Positions 58,965-64,000 of a DNA stretch of 64,000 bases are shown piece after piece. Source of the stretch: Dyella acidisoli (lineage in GTDB: Bacteria; Pseudomonadota; Gammaproteobacteria; Xanthomonadales; Rhodanobacteraceae). Position 1 is the first letter of the stretch. Every line of letters starts with the position of its first letter. The stretch lies in the NCBI RefSeq assembly GCF_030160295.1, contig NZ_BSOB01000017.1, positions 360,575 through 424,574 on the forward strand, in the 5' to 3' direction. A program made the translations under genes and the position numbers. Under the pieces are notes generated by a model that saw only the letters and a program-made list of their open reading frames with translations, was not told the DNA's origin and did no database searches.

Positions 58965-60477
58965 ACGCATCGGCGTCGCGTTGCGTCCGCGCACATCGCA
59001 GGAGGCGATGGATCTGGGCATGGCCATGCTGCGCGCGCATGCGCGTCCGGTGTGGATGGCGTGGTTCGTGTTTACGCTGCCTATTTTTCTTGCTTGCCAA
59101 GGCGCAGCGTGGTTGCTCGGCATGCCTTGGTTGGGTTTGCTGCTACCTTGGTGGTTGCGTCCTTTGTTCGATCGTATTCCGCTATACGTGCTGTCGCGTG
59201 CAGTGTTCGAGCAGACACCCACATGGCGTGCCACGTTGCGCGCGCAGTGGAAGTGGCCGTGGAAGCGAACGCTCGCCGCATTGTCGTATCTGCGCGTGGA
59301 TACCAACCGCTCGTTGCGTTTGCCGATGGAGGTGCTGGAGGGAGTGGATTCCAAGCAGCGTCGGGCGCGCTGGCGCGTACTCAGCCGGCCATTGGTGGGT
59401 GTAGCGAGCGGCCTGACCTGGACGTGCATAGCGTTCGAGCTGGCGATAGCGCTAAGCCTGTGCATCTTCGCCATCTGGATGGTACCGAACGAAACGCTGC
59501 CCGATTCCATGCGTGATGTGAAGCAGGCGCTGACCATCCCGGCCTTCAAGCATGCATTGGTGTGGATTGCGTCGGGCGTGACGTATGTATCGATGAGCAT
59601 CGTGGAGCCGCTGTACGTTGCCACCGGCTTTGCGCTGTATTTGAATCGCCGTACGCAATTGGAGGCGTGGGACATCGATCTCGCCTTCCGGCGTCTGCGC
59701 CAGCGTCTGGTGGAAGCAGGCGTTGCCATGGTGTTGCTGGTCTGCGTCATGGGTGCACCATCCATCGCGCACGCCGCCGACAAGCATGCTGATGACAAGC
59801 AAGTGCCGCCGCAGAACATCGCCGAGGTGTTCCATCAGCCGGTGAATGACAAAGACGCGTTGTTCGCCAGCAAAGCCGCTGACGTCTACCGCGATCCAAG
59901 ATTCGGGCAAGAACACAAGGTGCTGCGCTGGGTACTGAAACACCCCGCGGATCAGGAGCCTGGTAAACCGCCTTCATGGTTCGCTGGGCTTGCGGGATTT
60001 GGCAATCTGGGTGCCGGCTTGTTGAATCTGATTTTTTGGGGATTGCTGGCGACCGTTGTAGTGGCTTTGATCGTGTTCGCTGTGCGTCACCTGCGTGGCT
60101 CGATGCCTTCAATGGAGCGCTTCGAGAAACCAAAGGTATTGCGTAGCAGCGTCGTGCACGATATTCCGCTACCGGAAGACCTACCCACCGCCGTGCGTGA
60201 GCTATGGCGCGAAGGCCATCGGCGCGAAGCATTGGCCTTGCTCTATCGTGGCAGCGTGGTGCGCGCGGCGACCGCGTTGCGCATACAACCACCGATCGAT
60301 GCGACAGAAGCCGATTGGCTGCAGCATGCACGCACACTGGATGATCCTGCGCGACGCGAGCGGCTGATCCGCATCGTGCGTACCTGGCAGCTCGCTGCGT
60401 ACGCGGATCGTTACCCTGGTGACGCGGACATCGATGTTTTGTTGTCGGGCTGGCCTGCACAGCAGGTGGCGCCATGA
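58954..60477 (+). CDS. DUF4129-domain membrane protein
   Basis: A protein of about 507 residues. N-terminal and central helices (MAWFVFTLPIFLACQGAAWLL, LVWIASGVTYVSMSI...) are followed by a periplasmic or cytoplasmic middle region and one more helix at about 360-380. The C-terminal ~90 residues match DUF4129 (AVRELWREGHRREALALLYR, RIVRTWQLAAYADRYP). DUF4129 domains are often linked to transglutaminase-like and MoxR/DUF58 genes. No catalytic residues are evident. It overlaps the DUF4350 gene by ATGA. Confidence 0.82.
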   Translation: MQLERIGVALRPRTSQEAMDLGMAMLRAHARPVWMAWFVFTLPIFLACQGAAWLLGMPWLGLLLPWWLRPLFDRIPLYVLSRAVFEQTPTWRATLRAQWKWPWKRTLAALSYLRVDTNRSLRLPMEVLEGVDSKQRRARWRVLSRPLVGVASGLTWTCIAFELAIALSLCIFAIWMVPNETLPDSMRDVKQALTIPAFKHALVWIASGVTYVSMSIVEPLYVATGFALYLNRRTQLEAWDIDLAFRRLRQRLVEAGVAMVLLVCVMGAPSIAHAADKHADDKQVPPQNIAEVFHQPVNDKDALFASKAADVYRDPRFGQEHKVLRWVLKHPADQEPGKPPSWFAGLAGFGNLGAGLLNLIFWGLLATVVVALIVFAVRHLRGSMPSMERFEKPKVLRSSVVHDIPLPEDLPTAVRELWREGHRREALALLYRGSVVRAATALRIQPPIDATEADWLQHARTLDDPARRERLIRIVRTWQLAAYADRYPGDADIDVLLSGWPAQQVAP

Positions 60478-61586
60478 AGACGCGCATCGTGGTCGTGTCA
60501 GTGATCATCGCCGCGATCGCGATGTTGGGTGGTGCCCTGTTTTTCAACACGTTCAAGCGCGATTGGAGTACGGAAACCACACCTTCCACAGGTGAAGCGT
60601 ATTACAACCGTTTCTTTGCCCTGCAGAACATACTCAAGAACATAGGGCAGCCCGCCAGCAGTGGCGTTCTGCTGAACAAGATTCTTCCGGATCTGGATTC
60701 GGGCGATACGGTGGTGATCGGTGATGACATCGGAAGCATCAAGCCCGACGACGCCGCGAACCTTGCCGAATGGGTTCGCGAGGGCGGCCATCTGGTGTTT
60801 TCGCCGACCGCTTATGCCAAGCAGGACATCCCTCTGCTGGATGAATTGGATTTGCTCGCCAATCAAGAAAGCAAAGTGACGTGCGTCGAGCTTTCGGTTA
60901 GCGGTGGAAAGGAAAGCATGCCTGTGTGCGGCAGTGGCTTCCATTTAAAGAAGCAGGCGCTTGCGCACGCTCAGGTGATGATCGGCGACAACGCAGGCAA
61001 GGGCCTGGTCTTCGCACGCGTGTCCGAAGGCGATGGCACCGTCAGCATGCTGAGCAACATGGGTGTCCTCGCCGACAACAGCCTGAAAAAACAGCCGCAG
61101 CAGCAGTTCGCGCTGCGCTTGCTGGCGCCGAACTTCGGGCATGGTCATGTCTATTTGTTGTACGAACTGATCGGCAGCTCGTTCTGGGTCAATCTGTTCG
61201 TACGCGGCTGGCCTGCGTTGATCGCGTCATTGCTGCTCATCCTCGGCTGGATGCTTATGCGCAGCGAGCGGTTGGGTCCGCTGGTGCCGGCGCCGTCCGC
61301 GCATCGACGTGCGTTGCTGGAACACATCCACGCGGTCGGCGAATTCTTGTTTCGCCGTGATGGCGGCCGGAGTCTGCATCAACTGGCGTGCGAGGCTGTG
61401 CTTGCGCGTCTGCACCGCCGCGATCCAGCCAGCGTGATGCTCAAGCAGGACGAATTGTATGCATGGCTGGCACAACGCAGCCGGCTTGAAGCTTCCCTTA
61501 TCGAACACGCTTTCCGCTCACCCGCGAACGCCGCTGCGTTCCGCGGCAGCATGACCACTCTGGCGCGGCTCAGGAGCCACTTATGA
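60474..61586 (+). CDS. DUF4350-domain membrane protein
   Basis: A 370-residue protein with an N-terminal helix (VVVSVIIAAIAMLGGALFF) and a GATase/GldG-like soluble domain (YYNRFFALQNILKNIG, DDAANLAEWVREGGHLVFS). A second helix follows at about 245-262 (GWPALIASLLLILGWMLM), and then a ~110-residue cytoplasmic C-terminus. The topology suggests a sensing or adaptor domain in the periplasm held next to the MoxR ATPase. The gene overlaps moxR by ATGA. Confidence 0.82.
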   Translation: MKTRIVVVSVIIAAIAMLGGALFFNTFKRDWSTETTPSTGEAYYNRFFALQNILKNIGQPASSGVLLNKILPDLDSGDTVVIGDDIGSIKPDDAANLAEWVREGGHLVFSPTAYAKQDIPLLDELDLLANQESKVTCVELSVSGGKESMPVCGSGFHLKKQALAHAQVMIGDNAGKGLVFARVSEGDGTVSMLSNMGVLADNSLKKQPQQQFALRLLAPNFGHGHVYLLYELIGSSFWVNLFVRGWPALIASLLLILGWMLMRSERLGPLVPAPSAHRRALLEHIHAVGEFLFRRDGGRSLHQLACEAVLARLHRRDPASVMLKQDELYAWLAQRSRLEASLIEHAFRSPANAAAFRGSMTTLARLRSHL

Positions 61587-62587
61587 CGACACCCGAAACC
61601 CTTGCGCCCGCAGCGCCGCTGGCGCCGATGTCGGTCGACACCATCCATGCACGCACCGCCGCGTTACGACACCAAGTAGCGCACGCCTTCATCGGACAGA
61701 CCGAAGTGTTCGACCAGGTGCTGATGGCTTTGCTGGCCGGTGGCCACGTGCTGATCGAAGGCGTTCCCGGGCTCGGCAAAACGCTCTTGGTGCGCGCGCT
61801 GGCGGCGGCGATGAATTGCAGCTTCGGGCGCATCCAGTTCACGCCAGACTTGATGCCGACCGACGTCACCGGCCACGCGATCTACGACGTGAAAGCCGAG
61901 CGTTTCCAGGTTCGTCGCGGCCCGGTGTTCGCGAACCTGCTGCTGGCCGACGAAATCAACCGCGCGCCGGCCAAGACGCAGGCGGCCTTGCTCGAAGCCA
62001 TGCAGGAAGGGCAGGCCACCATCGAAGGGCGACGCTTTCCGTTGCCGGCGCCTTTCATGGTCGTGGCCACGCAAAATCCGATCGAACAGGAAGGCACGTA
62101 TCCACTGCCCGAAGCGCAGCTCGATCGTTTCCTGATCAAGGTGCTGATCGACTATCCCTCGCTGGATGACGAAAAGCGCATGGTGGAAAACGTGCTGAAC
62201 GGCAAGGTTGCTGCCGACCTCGACGTGTCGCACGTGCAACAGGTGATGACGCACGAAGAATTGCAGGCGATGCAGCAAGGTGTTGCGCATATGCATATGG
62301 ATCCGGCCGTTACCGACTACGCCGTGCGCATTGCGCGAGCCACGCGCGAATGGCCGGCGGTGGTGGGCGGTGCAGGGCCGCGTGGCGGTCTTGCGCTGGC
62401 GCGTCTGGCACGTGCGCATGCTGCGATCGATGGGCGTGATTTTGTGACGCCGGACGATGTGCGCACGGTGGCCTTGCCTGCTTTGCGTCATCGCTTGTTG
62501 CTAGCGCCGGAGGCGTTGGTGGAACGGCAGCGCCCGGACGATGTGATCCGCGCGTTGCTGCACAAGGTGGCCGCACCACGGCAATGA
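61583..62587 (+). CDS. MoxR-family AAA+ ATPase
   Basis: A 334-residue AAA+ protein. Walker A is GVPGLGKT (60-67), Walker B lies in LLLADEINRAP, and sensor 1 and arginine-finger regions follow (VATQNPIEQEGTYPLPEAQLDRF). A C-terminal lid domain ends the protein. MoxR ATPases are thought to act as chaperones that insert cofactors or assemble complexes together with VWA/DUF58 partners. It is encoded directly before a DUF58 protein with a four-base overlap, the usual pair. Confidence 0.93.
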   Translation: MTTPETLAPAAPLAPMSVDTIHARTAALRHQVAHAFIGQTEVFDQVLMALLAGGHVLIEGVPGLGKTLLVRALAAAMNCSFGRIQFTPDLMPTDVTGHAIYDVKAERFQVRRGPVFANLLLADEINRAPAKTQAALLEAMQEGQATIEGRRFPLPAPFMVVATQNPIEQEGTYPLPEAQLDRFLIKVLIDYPSLDDEKRMVENVLNGKVAADLDVSHVQQVMTHEELQAMQQGVAHMHMDPAVTDYAVRIARATREWPAVVGGAGPRGGLALARLARAHAAIDGRDFVTPDDVRTVALPALRHRLLLAPEALVERQRPDDVIRALLHKVAAPRQ

Positions 62588-63894
62588 TGCGACCGGGTCC
62601 GCTGCTGCTGTGGCTGTTGCTCGGCTGGACGCTGGTGGGCGTGCTGGCGAGCATAGGCATCATTCCGCTGGCTGCATGGCTGGCTTACGGTGCGGCGCTG
62701 GCGTGCGTGATGCTGATCGACGCGTGGCGGCTGCAACGCGCACCTTCACCGGCCTTGCAGCGCGAAGTGGCGCCTGTAGTGCCGTTGGGGCTGGATATGT
62801 TCGTGCGGTTGCGCATGCAATCGGCGGAAAAAAGTCCACGTACCGTCGAAGTGCACGACCTGCATCCCGGTGGCTGGCCGATGCGCGGGTTGCCGCATCG
62901 ATTGCAACTTGCGCCGGAGACGGATTACGCCTTCGAGTACGCCTTGACGCCGGACGAGCGCGGGCCCGCGCTCTTTGTCGGTTGCCATCTGCGCCTTCAT
63001 TCCGCATGGCGCCTGTGGAGGCAACGCCGCGCGCTCGATGTGGTGAACACCGTGCGCGTGTATCCCAACTTTGCACCGTTGGCGAAAATGGCTGGCCTCA
63101 CCGTTGAACTGGCTTCGCATACGTTTGGCGCGCGTCTGCAGCGTCGACGCGGCGAAGGTACCGAATTCCAGGAATTGCGCGACTATCGCGTCGGCGACAG
63201 CATGCGCAAGATCGACTGGAAAGCCACAGCGCGCATGGGCCATTTCATCTCGCGCGAATACCGCGAGGAGCGCAACCAGCAGATCGTGCTGCTGGTCGAT
63301 TGCGGTCGCCGCATGCTGGCGAAGGATGGCGCGATCTCGCACTTCGATCACGTGTTGAATGCATCGCTGTCGCTGGCTTACATCGCCATGCGCGAAGGTG
63401 ATGCGGTGGGCTTGCTGGCTTGTACGGGACGTACGCAGCGCTGGCTGCCGCCTCAGCGCGACAGTGGTGGCATGGATCTGCTGCTTGGTACCGGCTATGA
63501 CTTGCAGGCAACCTCCGCACCTACCGACTACCTGGCTGCTGCGCGCGCATTGCAGGAGCGGCAACGTCGGCGCGCGTTGGTGATTCTGATCACCAACGTT
63601 CGTGACGAAGACGACAGTGAACTGGCCTTGGCCGTAACGCTGCTGGCGCAGCGTCATCTCGTGTTGGTGGCGAGTCTGCGCGAACAAGCGGTGGAGCAAG
63701 CTGCACACCATGCAAGCGAGAGCCTGGAAAGTGCCATTCGCAGTGCATCGGCCATGCATTACCTGGCCGGTCGCGAGCGTGTGCATGATGATCTCAATCG
63801 GCGCGGCGTGATGACGCTGGATGTGGAGTGTGCGGAGTTGTCCAGCGCGTTGATCGAGCGTTATTTGCGGCTCAAGCGCGAAAGCCGGCTGTAG
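62584..63894 (+). CDS. DUF58-domain protein (MoxR partner)
   Basis: A 436-residue protein with two N-terminal helices (LLLWLLLGWTLVGVLASIGI, AAWLAYGAALACVMLI) and the DUF58 signature GTEFQELRDYRVGDSMRKIDW with ATARM after it. The C-terminal half is VWA-like, with a partial MIDAS in VLLVDCGRRM. Such proteins bind metal and act with MoxR. The expected DxSxS is replaced by DCGRR, so metal binding may be altered. It ends the operon as seen here; a family C-type repeat follows at 63892. Confidence 0.9.
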   Translation: MMRPGPLLLWLLLGWTLVGVLASIGIIPLAAWLAYGAALACVMLIDAWRLQRAPSPALQREVAPVVPLGLDMFVRLRMQSAEKSPRTVEVHDLHPGGWPMRGLPHRLQLAPETDYAFEYALTPDERGPALFVGCHLRLHSAWRLWRQRRALDVVNTVRVYPNFAPLAKMAGLTVELASHTFGARLQRRRGEGTEFQELRDYRVGDSMRKIDWKATARMGHFISREYREERNQQIVLLVDCGRRMLAKDGAISHFDHVLNASLSLAYIAMREGDAVGLLACTGRTQRWLPPQRDSGGMDLLLGTGYDLQATSAPTDYLAAARALQERQRRRALVILITNVRDEDDSELALAVTLLAQRHLVLVASLREQAVEQAAHHASESLESAIRSASAMHYLAGRERVHDDLNRRGVMTLDVECAELSSALIERYLRLKRESRL

Positions 63895-63925
63895 GTTGGG
63901 ATTGGCATCCCAGCCTATGTATGGA
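63892..63925. repeat. family C repeat (GGGATTGGCATCCC type), near window end
   Basis: GTAGGTTGGGATTGGCATCC and CAGCCTA repeat the core seen at 26341-26400, directly after the DUF58 stop codon. Confidence 0.55.
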
Positions 63926-64000
63926 CTCGCCCCCTTCGTCAACCGCTTTTTTCATCCCCGAATGCCGGCTGCATCTATGTATGAGGCCTCACCAAGGTGG

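Noticed and set aside
1..64000. tRNA, rRNA, prophage, transposase or integron features
   Set aside because: I found no cloverleaf-like or rRNA-like sequence, no transposase or integrase and no phage structural genes anywhere in the window.

Overview
The window looks like a chromosomal segment of a high-GC gammaproteobacterium of the Xanthomonadales, most probably Rhodanobacteraceae (Dyella/Luteibacter/Rhodanobacter-like). This rests on gene content (Xanthomonas-type TonB receptors, SapC, an HpnN-like transporter beside dxs, an alpha-amino-acid ester hydrolase-like enzyme) and on abundant dispersed inverted repeats built around GTCATTCCCGCG-type and CCTCTCCCC-type arms. I see no rRNA, tRNA, transposase, prophage or CRISPR array.

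Left end (1-4.2 kb): a BvgS/EvgS-type hybrid sensor kinase faces a fimbrial periplasmic chaperone that has lost its 5' end. The two meet at a probable deletion junction near 2190. A decayed stretch and a stand-alone Hpt protein follow. From 4.2 to 7.7 kb are an amino-acid permease and a DUF885 peptidase-like protein. From 7.76 to 13.8 kb a six-gene minus-strand operon encodes a complete trans-4-hydroxy-L-proline catabolic route: epimerase, three-component D-hydroxyproline dehydrogenase, deaminase and 2-oxoglutarate-semialdehyde dehydrogenase. A PAS-AraC regulator is divergent to it. Next come a CadC-like membrane regulator and a lytic transglycosylase-like protein. A minus-strand glycan locus (18.9-24.2 kb) holds a TonB receptor, a phosphodiester glycosidase and a ROK regulator.

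The middle (24.6-29 kb) holds lgt, thyA, folA, a MutT-ThiE fusion, a DUF2007 protein and apt. It is followed by a rubrerythrin / Fe-S protein / DUF3501 operon in which the Fe-S gene is broken by a frameshift and an internal deletion. Then come an M1 aminopeptidase, an orphan response regulator, a 5'-truncated subtilase, oxyR with a well-matched operator, prmC, a second TonB receptor, an HpnN-like RND transporter and dxs.

The right part holds an HNH nuclease, SapC, a GFA-family protein, a Tat-exported amine oxidase coupled to a cytochrome c, a GNAT acetyltransferase, an ester hydrolase, an acyl-CoA dehydrogenase, a lipoprotein and a SET-domain protein. It ends with a seven-gene translationally coupled operon (RDD, RDD, SpoIIM, DUF4129, DUF4350, MoxR, DUF58), a predicted membrane-linked AAA+ remodelling system whose job is not established. 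This operon, the glycan locus and the several gene-decay scars are the most interesting parts of the window.
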